Positions 54,823 to 64,000 of a stretch of DNA of 64,000 nt are shown one piece after another. Made by a program: the position numbers and the translations under genes. This DNA comes from Thauera carbonicopians (GTDB lineage: Bacteria > Pseudomonadota > Gammaproteobacteria > Burkholderiales > Rhodocyclaceae): the NCBI RefSeq assembly GCF_025699485.1, contig NZ_JANUXN010000013.1, forward strand, positions 57,572 through 121,571. Direction: 5' to 3'. Below the pieces are notes generated by a model. The model had not been told where the DNA came from and searched no databases. It worked only from the letters and a program-made list of their open reading frames with translations. Each line of letters begins with the position of its first letter. Position 1 is the stretch's first letter.

Positions 54823-56892
54823 TCAGGCATCCACCATGCCGCTGTGGCGCAGCAGGGCGTCGACTTTCGGCTCGCGGCCGCGGAAAGCCTTGAAGGATTC
54901 CAGCGCCGGGCGGCTACCGCCCACGGCCAGAATCTCGCGCCAGAAGCGCGCGCCGGTTTCGGGGTCGAGCAGGCTGCCCTTGCCGGTGCCGGCTTCCTCG
55001 AAGGCCTCGAAGGCATCGGCCGACAGCACTTCCGCCCACTTGTAGCTGTAATAGCCCGCCGCGTAGCCGCCGGCGAAGATGTGCGAGAAGCTGTGCGGGA
55101 AGCGGTGCCAGGCGGGCGGAATCAGTACCGCCACTTCCTTGCGCACTTCGTCGAGCAGGGCCATCACGCGCTCGATCGGCACGGGCCCGGCGGCGGCGTC
55201 CAGCTCGCTGTGCAGGCGCAGGTCGAACATCGAGAATTCGAGCTGGCGCACGGTCTGCATGCCGCTCTGGAAGTTCTTCGCCGCGATCATCTTGTCGTAC
55301 AGCGCACGCGGCAGCGGTTCGCCGCTGTCGACATGGGCGGTCATGCCTTGCAGCACGTCCCACTCCCAGCAGAAGTTCTCCATGAACTGGCTGGGCAGTT
55401 CGACCGCGTCCCACTCCACGCCGTTGATGCCGGACACCGCCAGTTCGTCCACCTGGGTCAGCAGGTGGTGCAGGCCGTGGCCGCATTCGTGGAACAGGGT
55501 CAGCACGTCGTCGTGGGTGAAGGTGGCCGGTTTGCCGCCGACCGGGCCGGGGAAGTTGCACACCAGATAGGCGACCGGCGTGCTGCTGCCCCAGGTGTCG
55601 CGATGGCGGCTGCGCGCCGAGTCCATCCAGGCGCCGCCGCGCTTGGTCGGGCGCGCATGCAGGTCGAGGTAGAAGTGACCGAGGAGCTCGCCTTCCTTCT
55701 CGATGCGGAAGAAGCGCACGTCCGGATCCCAGGCCGGCGCCTCGTCGGGCAGGATGTCGACGCGGTACAGGGCGCGGATCACACCGAACAGGCCGTCCAG
55801 CACCTTGGGCTCGGGGAAGTACTGCTTCACTTCCTGGTCGGAGTAGGCGTAGCGCTGCTGGCGCAGTTTTTCCGAAGCGTAGGCGACGTCCCAGGGCTGC
55901 AGGTCGGCGAGGCCGAGCTCCTGCGCGGCGAAGGCGCGCAGTTCGTCCAGATCGCGCTCGGCGAAAGGCTTGGCCTTGGCGGCGAGATCGCGCAGGAAGC
56001 CGAGCACCTGTTCGGGCGTGTCGGCCATCTTCGGCACCAGCGACACTTCGGCGAAGTTGCGGTAGCCGAGCATGCGCGCTTCTTCGTCGCGCAGCGCGAG
56101 GATGCGGCCGATCAGCGGACCGTTGTCGAGTTCGGGATCGCCGAGTTCGGAGGCGCGGGTGGCGTAGGCGCGATACATGCGCGCGCGCAGCTCGCGGTCG
56201 TCGGCGTATTGCAGCACCGGCAGGTAGGACGGCATCTGCAGCGTGAATTTCCAGCCGGGCTTGCCGTCGGTTTCGGCGGTGGCGCGGGCGGCTTCGCGCG
56301 CATCGTCGGGAATGCCGGCGAGCTGGCTTTCGTCGTCGATCCACTCCGCGTGGGCGTTGGTGGCGTCGAGCAGGTTCTCGGAGAACTTCGCCGCGAGCTG
56401 CGACTGTTCTTCCTGAATCTCCTGGAAGCGCGGCTTCTGTTCGTCCGGCAGTTCGGCGCCGGACAGGCGGAAGTCGCGCAGGCCGTGTTCGAGGATGAGC
56501 TGGCGCACCGGCGACAAGGTGGCGAATTCCGGGCTGTTGCGCAGTGCCTTGTATTTCTCGAACAAGGCCAGGTTCTGGCCGACTTCGGCATAGAAGCGCG
56601 AGATGTCCGGCAGCATGGCGTTGTAGGCTTCGCGCCATTCGGGCACGTCGAACACGCTGTGCAGGTGGCCGACCACGCCCCAGGCACGGCCCAGGCGTTC
56701 GCCGGCTTCGTCCATCGGGCCGACGAAGCCGTCCCAGGTCGGTGTCGCCGGGTCGCCGGTGAGGCGCTCGATCAGGCGGCGGTTCTCATCGATCAGGTGC
56801 TCGATGGCGGGTTTGACGTGTTCCGGCTTGATGTCGGCAAAGCGCGGCATGCCGGAAAAGTCGAGCAGGGGATTGGCGACGGCATCGTTCAT
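54823..56892 (-). CDS. prlC: Oligopeptidase A
   Basis: 689 residues of peptidase family M3, a cytoplasmic zinc peptidase that degrades signal peptides and short peptides. The zinc motif HECGH lies near residue 468 (TLFHECGHGLHHLLTQ) with the downstream Glu in SGINGVEWDAVELPSQF. The N-terminus begins NPLLDFSGMPRFADIKPEHV, and the C-terminus ends EPKVDALLRHSGM, both typical. It lies opposite the ZIP gene. Confidence 0.96.
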   Translation of the reverse strand: MNDAVANPLLDFSGMPRFADIKPEHVKPAIEHLIDENRRLIERLTGDPATPTWDGFVGPMDEAGERLGRAWGVVGHLHSVFDVPEWREAYNAMLPDISRFYAEVGQNLALFEKYKALRNSPEFATLSPVRQLILEHGLRDFRLSGAELPDEQKPRFQEIQEEQSQLAAKFSENLLDATNAHAEWIDDESQLAGIPDDAREAARATAETDGKPGWKFTLQMPSYLPVLQYADDRELRARMYRAYATRASELGDPELDNGPLIGRILALRDEEARMLGYRNFAEVSLVPKMADTPEQVLGFLRDLAAKAKPFAERDLDELRAFAAQELGLADLQPWDVAYASEKLRQQRYAYSDQEVKQYFPEPKVLDGLFGVIRALYRVDILPDEAPAWDPDVRFFRIEKEGELLGHFYLDLHARPTKRGGAWMDSARSRHRDTWGSSTPVAYLVCNFPGPVGGKPATFTHDDVLTLFHECGHGLHHLLTQVDELAVSGINGVEWDAVELPSQFMENFCWEWDVLQGMTAHVDSGEPLPRALYDKMIAAKNFQSGMQTVRQLEFSMFDLRLHSELDAAAGPVPIERVMALLDEVRKEVAVLIPPAWHRFPHSFSHIFAGGYAAGYYSYKWAEVLSADAFEAFEEAGTGKGSLLDPETGARFWREILAVGGSRPALESFKAFRGREPKVDALLRHSGMVDA

Positions 56893-57003
56893 TGGGCTGA
56901 ATCTCGGTGGCGGTTGTGGGTTGCTGGCCAGGGCGGGCTATTGTGCCGCAAAATGTCACGGGCGCCGCGGCCGGCGCCCGTGAGGGTATTGCCGATATGG
57001 CAG

Positions 57004-57777
57004 TCAGCCGACCATGTCGCGATAGGCATGCCAGGTGGCATGGCCGAGCAGCGGCAGCAGGATGATCATGCCGATCATCATCGTGGCGAAGCCGAGCGCG
57101 ACCAGCACGACGATCAGCGCTGCCCACAGCGCCATGGCGCCGAGGTTGACGGCCACCGCGCGCAGGCTGGTCATGGCTGCGGTGATCGCGTCGGTGTCGC
57201 GGTCCATCATCATCGGAATCGCGATCGCCGACAGCGCGAACACCACGGCTGCCAGCACGCCGCCCGCCACCATGTAGGCCAGGACGAAGGAGAGGTGGTC
57301 GCCGGACAGGAAGACGTCGCCGAAGAAGTTCGTCACTTCGGGTAGGTTGCCGCCGTAAAACAGCGCGAACAGGATGGCCGACATGCGTTCCCAGCCGATC
57401 AGGGTGATGGCGAGGAAGGCGCCGAAATAGGCCATGCCGTCGGCGTGCTGCCACAGGCCGCGCAGAGAGCCGGCCAGCGAGACGGGCTCACCGCGTTCGT
57501 GACGGCGGGATATCTCGTACAGCCCCGCCGCCGCGATCGGGCCGATCAGCAGAAAGCCCGAGATTGCCGCGGTAAACAGATAGGGCGCGGTCGCGGCGTA
57601 GGACAGGATGGCATAGCCGATCGCGGCGAGAATGAAGCCGTAGGCAAGGCTGGCGCCCAGGTTCGCGCGCATGTCGCTCCAGCCCATGCGCAGCCAATGG
57701 AAGGGACGTGATGCATCGACTTCGCGTATGCGGGGAAGGTGGAAATGCTGTTCCAGCGAGCTGAGCGGCTTGTCCAT
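57004..57777 (-). CDS. DUF2189 integral membrane protein
   Basis: 257 residues from ATG 57777, with GGAGG at ribosome-binding distance. A soluble start (RPFHWLRMGWSDMRANLGAS) is followed by about six membrane helices including LAYGFILAAIGYAILSYA and FLLIGPIAAAGLYEISRR. This is the DUF2189 pattern. It is annotated in some genomes as a putative cytochrome c oxidase-associated protein, but no function is proven. It lies between purC and prlC on the same strand with large gaps, so it is probably its own unit. Confidence 0.88.
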   Translation of the reverse strand: MDKPLSSLEQHFHLPRIREVDASRPFHWLRMGWSDMRANLGASLAYGFILAAIGYAILSYAATAPYLFTAAISGFLLIGPIAAAGLYEISRRHERGEPVSLAGSLRGLWQHADGMAYFGAFLAITLIGWERMSAILFALFYGGNLPEVTNFFGDVFLSGDHLSFVLAYMVAGGVLAAVVFALSAIAIPMMMDRDTDAITAAMTSLRAVAVNLGAMALWAALIVVLVALGFATMMIGMIILLPLLGHATWHAYRDMVG

Positions 57778-57963
57778 GGCAACCTCCGGTGATTTGACGT
57801 GGGTCGAACACACCACACCGCCATGCCGTGCACGACGGTGTCGGGCTGCCTCTGAGACCAGGAAAAAAACCGCGAGTTCGGAAATGCGAGTCGTTTGCGT
57901 TGCCTGTGGCAGCGCCGATACCTGCCTGCCTGCCTGCCGGCCGGGCATCGGCGCCGGCGAGCA

Positions 57964-58899
57964 TCAGTCGAGCTTGTAGCCCGTCAGGCGCTGGTAGGCG
58001 TCGCGGTACTTGTCCGCCGTATGCTCGATGACGTCGGCCGGCAGCCTCGGGCCGGGCGCGGTCTTGTTCCAGTCGAGCGTTTCCAGGTAGTCGCGCACGT
58101 ACTGCTTGTCGAAGGAGGGCGGGCTGATGCCTTCGCGGTAGCTGTTGGCCGGCCAGAAGCGCGAGGAGTCCGGCGTCAGCGCCTCGTCGATCAGGTGCAG
58201 CGTGCCGGCGTCGTCGATGCCGAACTCGAACTTGGTGTCGGCGATGATGATGCCGCGGCCGGCGGCATAGCTGGCCGCTTCCGAGTACAGCGCGATCGCG
58301 GCCTTGCGGGCCTCTTCGGCGAGCTGGGCGCCGGTCTTGCCGGTGCTGGCGAGCGCGTCCTTCAGCATCGTGTCGCAGCGTTGCTGGGCCTGCTCGAAGG
58401 AGATGTTCTCGTCGTGCTCGCCCATCTCGGCCTTGGACGAGGGCGTGAAGATCGGCGCCGGCAGCTTCGCCGCCTGCTGCAGGCCGGGGGGCAGGGCGAT
58501 GCCGCAGATGGTGCCGGTGGCCTGGTAGTCCTTCCAGCCGGAGCCGATCACGTAGCCGCGCACCACGGCCTCGATCGGCAGCGGCTTCAGGCGCTTGACC
58601 ACCAGCGCGCGGTCGCGCACCTGGTCGCGCTCGTCGGCGGCGACCACGGTCTCGGGGTCGATGCCGGTGAGCTGGTTGGGCAGGATGTGGCCGAGCCGTT
58701 CGAACCAGAAGTTGGCCAGCGCCACCAGCACGCGGCCCTTGTCCGGGATCGGGTCGGGCAGGATCACGTCGAAGGCCGACAGGCGATCGCTGGTGACGAT
58801 CAACAGCTTGTCGTCGTCGATGGCGTAGATGTCGCGCACCTTGCCGCGGCCGAGCAGCGGCAGGCTGGTGATGGAAGTTTCGAAGAGGGGAGTCGCCAC
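57964..58899 (-). CDS. purC: Phosphoribosylaminoimidazole-succinocarboxamide synthase
   Basis: 311 residues from GTG 58899. SAICAR synthetase of purine biosynthesis, single-domain form. [60 protein letters not shown] and [11 protein letters not shown] are hallmarks. The GTG start follows AGACC without a strong Shine-Dalgarno; no upstream ATG in frame is better placed. It is far from the other pur genes of this window, as usual. Confidence 0.96.
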   Translation of the reverse strand: MATPLFETSITSLPLLGRGKVRDIYAIDDDKLLIVTSDRLSAFDVILPDPIPDKGRVLVALANFWFERLGHILPNQLTGIDPETVVAADERDQVRDRALVVKRLKPLPIEAVVRGYVIGSGWKDYQATGTICGIALPPGLQQAAKLPAPIFTPSSKAEMGEHDENISFEQAQQRCDTMLKDALASTGKTGAQLAEEARKAAIALYSEAASYAAGRGIIIADTKFEFGIDDAGTLHLIDEALTPDSSRFWPANSYREGISPPSFDKQYVRDYLETLDWNKTAPGPRLPADVIEHTADKYRDAYQRLTGYKLD

Positions 58900-59150
58900 G
58901 GTCTGGCCTCGCTTGCTGGCAAAGCGGGAATTATAGGGGAGTGCCGTTCGCTGCGCGCCGTCGTGGGCGATGCGGGAGGACGTGATCGGCGTCACCCGGC
59001 AAATCCGGCCCCGGGGCCGGGCAGACTCCGTTCCGCTGCCGGCCGGTGCCGTGCCCGAGCCTGGATCGCTCGCGCCGTTGTCCGCAGCGTTCGGCTTGCT
59101 GGTGCTGGCCTGCCCGCGGTCGGGGGCGCCGGGGCTGAGGTGCCGCGCTC

Positions 59151-59330
59151 GGCCAGCCTGCCGTCGTTCCTCGCGAGTTGCCAGCTCAGGTAGAGCAGGA
59201 AAGTGATGCCGCTCCAGTGCGGCAGTGCGGTCAGCTGCGGGAGTTGTGCCATCACCGCGGCGAACGCGGGCATGGGAGGGATGAGCGCAAGGCCCATGCG
59301 CGCGCCTCCGGATACATGGAGGCTGCGCAT
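59151..59330 (-). pseudogene. Possible LysE/RhtB-family transporter remnant
   Basis: About 60 codons on the minus strand include [20 protein letters not shown], which resembles the conserved helix of LysE-type amino acid exporters (KWxGAAYLLWLAWK). Neither the N-terminal family start nor the remaining helices are visible, and the frame ends in low-complexity sequence. It lies in a 499-base gap (58900-59398) between purC and DUF3422 that holds no other gene I can support. A chance resemblance is possible. Confidence 0.35.
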
Positions 59331-59398
59331 GGTGGCGGAGCAACTGTCGTCCGCGGTATTGAACGGAATGGATAGCGCAGGCGGATGTGCGGCCGTGC

Positions 59399-60712
59399 TC
59401 AGTGCCCGCCGCTGCCTTCTTCCTTGGCGAGCGCCTTGCGCATGCGGCGCAGGCCCATGAAGACGAAGCCGGCGATCACCGGAATGGAGATCGCGGTGAG
59501 GATTTCCGGCGTGAGCGGGGTGATCAGGTCCTTGGCGCCCTTGGCGACGTAGTTCACCAGTTGCGAGGCATAGTAGGTGATCGCCACCACCGACAGGCCT
59601 TCCACCGTTTCCTGCAGGTGGAGCTGGATCTTGGCGCGGCGGTTCATCTGCGCCAGCAGTTCCTGGTTCTGGCGTTCCAGCTCGATGTCCACCCGCGTGC
59701 GCAGCAGTTGCGAGTTGCGTGCGATCCGTGCCGACAGGTCGTCCAGCCGGCGGGAGATGGTGCTACAGGTATCGATTGCCGGCACCAGGCGGCGGTCCAT
59801 GAACTCGCTGATCGGCGACAGGCTGGGCAGGCGTTCCTCGCGCAGATCCTCGATGCGCTGGCGCACCAGCCGGTAATAGGCCGCCGCGGCGCCGAAGCGG
59901 AACGTGGTACGCGCTACCGAGCGCTCGACTTCGGCGGCCAGCCGCGACAGGCGGCTGAGGATCGAACGGTCATCCTCGGCATTGCGTGCCTGGCTCATGC
60001 CGTCCATCAGGTCCGCCAGTTCGTCTTCGGCCCGCGACACCAGGCGGCCGACCTCCTTGGCGACAGGGAAGGCGAGCAGGGCCATCACGCGGTAGGTTTC
60101 GATTTCCACCAGGCGCTGGGCGATGCGGCCGGCCTGGCGCGGGGTGAGGTGATCGTCCAGCACGAGGAAATGCGAAAACCCGTCGTGCAGGTGGAAGTCG
60201 GTCAGCACCCAGCCGGCGCCGCCGGCGATTTTCGAGGCGACCAGGGGATGGCCGTGGGGCGACTGTTGCTGCAGTACGGTCTCCAGGGGCAGGTCGGCAG
60301 CCCGGCGTATCTCGATGTGCGTGGCCGCGATCAACTGGCCGGGGATCGCGTCGAGCCAGGCGGTGGGTACGTTCAGCAGCGCGTAATCGCCGTTGCCGGT
60401 TGCGGCCGGATCGATGCGGCGGAAGAAGCAGTAGCTCGAAAACTCGTTGTGCCGTTCCCATTTCAGGCGGAAGCCGCCCGTGCCCTGTGCGCCGACGCTC
60501 AATTCGATGTGGCCGGAGCCGGGGTCGGGCATGGGCAGGGCGAGCTGTTCGGCCAGTGCCCGCAGGTGGCCGGCTTCGCGTTCGGCGCTGCCTTCGTGGT
60601 GGGTGAAGGCGAGATAGGTGACGAAGGCCGGCGTGTCCAGCGCAACCGGCGGCCGGGCATGGATCTCGCCGCTGAGACTCCAGCGCAGGGGGTGTTGTTC
60701 GAACTGGGGCAT
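59399..60712 (-). CDS. DUF3422 family membrane protein
   Basis: 437 residues from ATG 60712 ([20 protein letters not shown]). Residues 1-200 form an N-terminal soluble domain with [20 protein letters not shown] and [21 protein letters not shown] long helical region follows, with coiled-coil potential ([20 protein letters not shown]), and then two hydrophobic segments near the C-terminus (about 375-425). This is DUF3422, unstudied and widespread in proteobacteria. The long helix plus two membrane segments resembles CorA-type channels in outline only. It diverges from nfeD with 200 bases between. Confidence 0.88.
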   Translation of the reverse strand: MPQFEQHPLRWSLSGEIHARPPVALDTPAFVTYLAFTHHEGSAEREAGHLRALAEQLALPMPDPGSGHIELSVGAQGTGGFRLKWERHNEFSSYCFFRRIDPAATGNGDYALLNVPTAWLDAIPGQLIAATHIEIRRAADLPLETVLQQQSPHGHPLVASKIAGGAGWVLTDFHLHDGFSHFLVLDDHLTPRQAGRIAQRLVEIETYRVMALLAFPVAKEVGRLVSRAEDELADLMDGMSQARNAEDDRSILSRLSRLAAEVERSVARTTFRFGAAAAYYRLVRQRIEDLREERLPSLSPISEFMDRRLVPAIDTCSTISRRLDDLSARIARNSQLLRTRVDIELERQNQELLAQMNRRAKIQLHLQETVEGLSVVAITYYASQLVNYVAKGAKDLITPLTPEILTAISIPVIAGFVFMGLRRMRKALAKEEGSGGH

Positions 60713-60912
60713 GGCGTCCTGGAGCCTGGTTTCGCCCGGTTGCGGGGCTTGGGGGCACAATCTTGCCGATCGGCGCCGGACATGACAAGCACGCCCGTGC
60801 GCAAGCCCGGCCGGCATGCAGCGGTGCGATCGTTCGCAGATGCTTGAACTTTGGTGCCGCCCTGCCTTTCGAATAGGCACGGACATGCAAGGACACCGGC
60901 GGAGGTCATGGC

Positions 60913-62376
60913 ATGCGGGAACCCAGGGTTTCATCGTTCGGATGGCTGATGTGGGGATTGCTGGCTGCGCTCGTGATCGCTCTCGGCGGTGCCGTGGCCA
61001 GCGGCCAGGACAAGCGGGTGGTCGTGCTGCGTGTGGATGGCGTGATCGGTCCGGCCACTGCCGACTATCTGCACCGTGGGCTGGCACGCGCGGCCGAGCA
61101 GGGAGCGGAGCTGGCGGTGATCGAGATGGACACCCCCGGCGGGCTCGATACTTCGATGCGCCTGATCATCAAGGACATTCTGGCCTCGCCGGTGCCGGTG
61201 GCGACCTTCGTCGCGCCCGAAGGTGCCCGGGCCGCAAGCGCAGGCACTTACATCCTCTATGCCAGCCATGTGGCGGCGATGGCGCCGGCGACCAACCTCG
61301 GTGCGGCCACACCGGTGGCGATCGGCATCGGCGGTGCGCAGCCGAGGCCGCCGGACACCGAAGCGGGTGCCGAATCGGACTCCGGAGCGGATGCCGCCAA
61401 GCCGGCCGGCAAGGACGATGAAGCCGGTGCTGCGCCGGCGCGGAGGCCATTGGCCGGCGGCGATGCGATGAGCGCGAAGTCGGTGGCCGATGCCGCCGCC
61501 TACATCCGCAGCCTGGCGCAACTGCGCGGGCGCGATGCCGACTTCGCCGAGCGGGCGGTACGCGAGGCGGCCAGCCTGTCGGCGGACGAGGCCTTGCAGC
61601 AGGGCGTGATCGATCTGGTCGCCGCGGATCTGCCCGATCTGCTGGCCCGCCTCGATGGCCGTGAGCTCAGGCTCGGCAGCGGCACCGTCACGCTGGCGAC
61701 GCGCAACGCGGTGATCGAGCGCCACGAGGCGGACCTGCGCAATCGCGTGCTGGCCGTGCTCGCCCATCCGCAGGTGGCACTGATCCTGATGATGATCGGC
61801 ATCTACGGCCTGTTCTTCGAAGCCACTTCGCCCGGCTTCGGCGTGCCCGGCGTGGCCGGCGCGATCTCGCTGCTAATCGCGCTCTATGCCTTCCAGTTGT
61901 TGCCGGTGAATTGGGCCGGCGTGGCGCTGATCGCAGTGGGTGCCGGGCTGATGCTGGCCGAAGCCTTCCTGCCGAGCTTCGGCGCCTTCGGCATCGGCGG
62001 CGTGATCGCCTTCGTCGTCGGCGGCCTGTTCCTGATGGATGCCGAAGCGCCCGGCTTCGGCGTGCCGCTGCCGCTGCTCGTCGGCCTGGCGCTGGCCAGC
62101 GCGGCGATCCTGCTGGCGATCGGCAGTTTCGCCGCGCGCAGCTTCAAGCGGCCGGTGGTCAGCGGGCGCGAGGAAATGGCCGGTGCCGTCGGCACGGTGC
62201 TCGGTCCGGCCGGCGGCGGCGACTGGTGGGTGACGGTACATGGAGAGAGCTGGCGGGCGCGCAGCGAAGCGCCGCTGGCGGCCGGCGCCAGGGTGCATGT
62301 CGTCCGCCTCGACGGCCTGACCCTGGAAGTAGCCCCCGAACCTGTTTCCATCGATGCGAGGAGTAAAACGCCATGA
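60913..62376 (+). CDS. NfeD-type membrane serine protease
   Basis: 487 residues of the long NfeD (1b) class. Signal anchor (about 10-30), a ClpP/SDH-like protease domain with the catalytic serine in [12 protein letters not shown] and the lysine in [20 protein letters not shown], then four or five membrane helices, and a C-terminal OB-fold NfeD domain ([15 protein letters not shown]). Between the two catalytic elements is a 40-residue Asp/Glu/Ala-rich insert (about 137-178). These proteases cleave the C-terminus of their slipin partner, encoded directly downstream with a 4-base overlap. Confidence 0.93.
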   Translation: MREPRVSSFGWLMWGLLAALVIALGGAVASGQDKRVVVLRVDGVIGPATADYLHRGLARAAEQGAELAVIEMDTPGGLDTSMRLIIKDILASPVPVATFVAPEGARAASAGTYILYASHVAAMAPATNLGAATPVAIGIGGAQPRPPDTEAGAESDSGADAAKPAGKDDEAGAAPARRPLAGGDAMSAKSVADAAAYIRSLAQLRGRDADFAERAVREAASLSADEALQQGVIDLVAADLPDLLARLDGRELRLGSGTVTLATRNAVIERHEADLRNRVLAVLAHPQVALILMMIGIYGLFFEATSPGFGVPGVAGAISLLIALYAFQLLPVNWAGVALIAVGAGLMLAEAFLPSFGAFGIGGVIAFVVGGLFLMDAEAPGFGVPLPLLVGLALASAAILLAIGSFAARSFKRPVVSGREEMAGAVGTVLGPAGGGDWWVTVHGESWRARSEAPLAAGARVHVVRLDGLTLEVAPEPVSIDARSKTP

Positions 62377-63158
62377 TCGACCTTCAACTGGGGTTCGCTC
62401 CCCTCATCATCCTGCTGCTGTTCGTGCTCGCCACTTCGATCAAGATCCTGCGCGAGTACGAGCGCGGTGTGATCTTCCTGCTCGGCCGCTTCTGGAAAGT
62501 GAAGGGCCCCGGCCTGGTGATCGTGATTCCCGGCCTGCAGCAGATGGTCAAGGTGGACCTGCGCGTGGTGACCATGGACGTGCCGGCGCAGGACGTGATC
62601 TCGCGCGACAACGTTTCGGTCAAGGTCAATGCCATCGTGTTCTTCCGCGTGGTCGATCCGCAGAAGGCGATCATCCAGGTCGAGAACTACCTCGTCGCCA
62701 CCAGCCAGCTCGCGCAGACGACGCTGCGCGCGGTGCTCGGCAAGCACGAGCTGGACGAGATGCTGGCCGAACGCGAGCGCCTGAATCTCGACGTGCAGCA
62801 GATACTCGACGCCCAGACCGACTCCTGGGGCATCAAGGTGACCAACGTCGAGATCAAGCACATCGATCTCAACGACAGCATGGTCCGCGCCATCGCCCGC
62901 CAGGCCGAGGCCGAACGCGAGCGGCGGGCCAAGGTGATCCATGCCGAAGGCGAAAAGCAGGCGGCGCAGACGCTGAGTGAAGCGGCCGGGATGCTGTCGC
63001 GCGAACCGGCCGCGATGCAGTTGCGCTACCTGCAGACGCTGACGCAGGTGGCCGGCGAGCACAATTCGACGATCGTGTTCCCGGTGCCGGTGGAACTGCT
63101 CGGCAATCTGCTGGGGCAGGGCGGCAAGACGGTGCAGCGGCCCGACGACCGCGCCTGA
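62373..63158 (+). CDS. Slipin (stomatin/SPFH family protein)
   Basis: 261 residues. One N-terminal membrane segment ([20 protein letters not shown]) followed by the SPFH domain ([54 protein letters not shown]) and a helical oligomerisation region with [20 protein letters not shown]. It is coupled to the NfeD protease gene. The pair probably acts in membrane organisation or quality control; the archaeal homologue is cleaved by its NfeD partner. Confidence 0.95.
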   Translation: MIDLQLGFAPLIILLLFVLATSIKILREYERGVIFLLGRFWKVKGPGLVIVIPGLQQMVKVDLRVVTMDVPAQDVISRDNVSVKVNAIVFFRVVDPQKAIIQVENYLVATSQLAQTTLRAVLGKHELDEMLAERERLNLDVQQILDAQTDSWGIKVTNVEIKHIDLNDSMVRAIARQAEAERERRAKVIHAEGEKQAAQTLSEAAGMLSREPAAMQLRYLQTLTQVAGEHNSTIVFPVPVELLGNLLGQGGKTVQRPDDRA

Positions 63159-63545
63159 CAAGGCCCGCCCCGCCATGCACTGCCGTGGCGGCGAACCGCG
63201 CCTTGCCCGGGGGAAGGCGCGATGGCGGATGGTGAAGTTCTCGTCCTGCCTCGGCCTTCCGCAGCGCTTGGCAAGCCCACCTGATCGCCTGCCAATCCAT
63301 ACGATCAGTCTACCCGCACGCCCGCTACCCGTCGGAAGAATGCCCCGGGCCACCGGCCACCACCGCGGCATAACCGTAGTTGTTATGCGGCACATCGACG
63401 GCCAGGTGGTACTTTCTTCTACACGGACACGGGAGAACGCAGTCACTCCATGCCGTGCGCCGCCGCCCGTTCCCTCCCGGCCAGTGCCGTGGAACTGCGC
63501 TGCGCGATCGATCGACTCGCACCGTGTCGATGAGGAGGAAAAGAG
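63159..63545. other. Intergenic region with one inverted repeat
   Basis: 387 bases with no gene I can support. It holds an inverted repeat GCATAAC-N7-GTTATGC (63368-63388) that could be an operator or a hairpin. A good ribosome site (GAGGAGGAAAAG) ends the region before the gene at 63546. No clear promoter hexamers were found. Confidence 0.5.
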
Positions 63546-63902
63546 ATGGCCTGGCTCCTGGAGTTGAGGGATTGCACAACTGTCGATGAACACAATCGAC
63601 ACTATCGGGATGTTCCAAAAGAAGAATTCAGAGACATATACCTTGATGCACACAGCAGATTGGGCGGAAAACACGACGGTTCTGAAAAATGGAATTCTTT
63701 CTACAAGAACTTCAGCGGGATGTTCCTGGTTGATGACAGATGCTCCAGTCAAGAGGATTGCTGCATCGTCATACAGTCAAGCATCAATGAAAACATCGCC
63801 AAGATAAGATTCTGCGATGCGGCGGCCGGCAGGCAGGTACGCGCTATCGTCATCGAATCGATCAATGAAGCCATAAGCCACAAGACACTGGATAGCGAAT
63901 GA
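63546..63902 (+). CDS. Hypothetical protein, orphan
   Basis: 118 residues I do not recognise. The start has an ideal AGGAGG at 7 bases, so it is probably a real gene. It is hydrophilic with no signal peptide or membrane helix, and has four cysteines, three close together (DDRCSSQEDCCIVIQ, about residues 63-77). Its DNA is visibly richer in A and T than the neighbouring core genes and uses codons such as AAA, AGA and ATA, suggesting later acquisition. A hairpin terminator follows. No neighbour suggests a function. Confidence 0.6.
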   Translation: MAWLLELRDCTTVDEHNRHYRDVPKEEFRDIYLDAHSRLGGKHDGSEKWNSFYKNFSGMFLVDDRCSSQEDCCIVIQSSINENIAKIRFCDAAAGRQVRAIVIESINEAISHKTLDSE

Positions 63903-63943
63903 TTCGGCACTCGATCAGGCTGTACAGATCAAGTATTCCCCTG

Positions 63944-63970
63944 ACACCGGCCCCGGGCCGGTGTTGTTTT
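63944..63970 (+). terminator. Terminator after the 63546 orphan
   Basis: ACACCGGCCC (63944-63953) pairs with its exact complement at 63955-63964, followed by TGTTTT. Strong GC hairpin; also placed just beyond the stop of a minus-strand frame at the window edge. Confidence 0.75.
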
Positions 63971-64000
63971 ACGCAGCTTCCATCATCGGCACTTCGGGCT
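63969..64000 (-). CDS. Possible C-terminal end of a minus-strand gene (partial)
   Basis: Reading leftward from the window edge, the frame gives PEVPMMEAA and then TAA at 63971-63969. A short tail directly beside a terminator-like hairpin fits the end of a gene from the next region. Too short to identify, and could be chance. Confidence 0.35.
   Translation of the reverse strand, partial: PEVPMMEAA

Overview
This window looks like the chromosome of a high-GC betaproteobacterium, most likely Rhodocyclales (Azoarcus, Aromatoleum or Thauera type). The evidence is the dense GC-rich coding, the gene orders hemA-prfA-prmC-grxD, argH/algZ-algR/ppc/hemC-hemD-hemX-hemY, dusB-fis-purH-purD and amgK-murU/lptD-surA-pdxA-rsmA, and the high similarity of the reading frames to that group as I know it. 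The genus is an inference from memory. Most of the window is core genome.

Layout. 1-2443: end of a histidine kinase, then a DUF485-actP acetate uptake pair behind an FNR-like site. 2496-6587: tRNA-Phe and hemA-prfA-prmC-grxD. 6577-9453 (minus): a tightly coupled accessory cassette of a Tat-like secreted protein, a PqqD-like protein, an HPr-kinase-like protein and a nucleotidyltransferase, preceded by a palindromic promoter. 9612-13240 (minus): argH, a Ser/Thr kinase with a cyclic-nucleotide-binding tail, and a fructosamine-kinase-like gene. 13336-22875: the LytS/LytTR pair algZ-algR, ppc (minus), a thioredoxin-fold protein (minus) and hemC-hemD-hemX-hemY. 22938-26358: small accessory genes (DUF1428, PhnB/VOC, TetR, arsC) and yegP-hemF. 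26488-30903 (minus): dusB-fis-purH-purD. 30994-35825: a LysR regulator facing sdaA-sstT-threonine aldolase, a serine/threonine use module.

35924-39997: an iron-uptake signalling locus in which an ECF sigma factor and its FecR-type anti-sigma are one protein, followed by a broken PIN-domain gene and a TonB receptor with an STN signalling domain. 40052-50278: ubiH-like, pepP, murU and amgK (minus), then lptD, surA, pdxA and rsmA (plus), covering ubiquinone, cell-wall recycling and outer-membrane biogenesis. 50422-52176 (minus): xth, a Crp/Fnr regulator and DUF2892, with an 18-bp palindrome between the last two. 52381-54765: a promoter with a Fur-box-like element between its -35 and -10, then DUF2325, a Mn-type superoxide dismutase and a ZIP transporter. 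54823-58899 (minus): oligopeptidase A, DUF2189 and purC. 59399-63158: DUF3422 facing an NfeD-slipin pair. 63546-63902: an AT-richer orphan gene.

The most interesting element is the 6577-9453 cassette. Its kinase, PqqD-like and nucleotidyltransferase proteins match the set that tailors paeninodin-type lasso peptides, but no cyclase or leader protease is present, and the candidate substrate is a whole Tat-like exported protein. The sigma/anti-sigma fusion and the Fur-gated MnSOD promoter are the next most notable. All functional calls come from reading the sequence and from family knowledge; no database search was possible.
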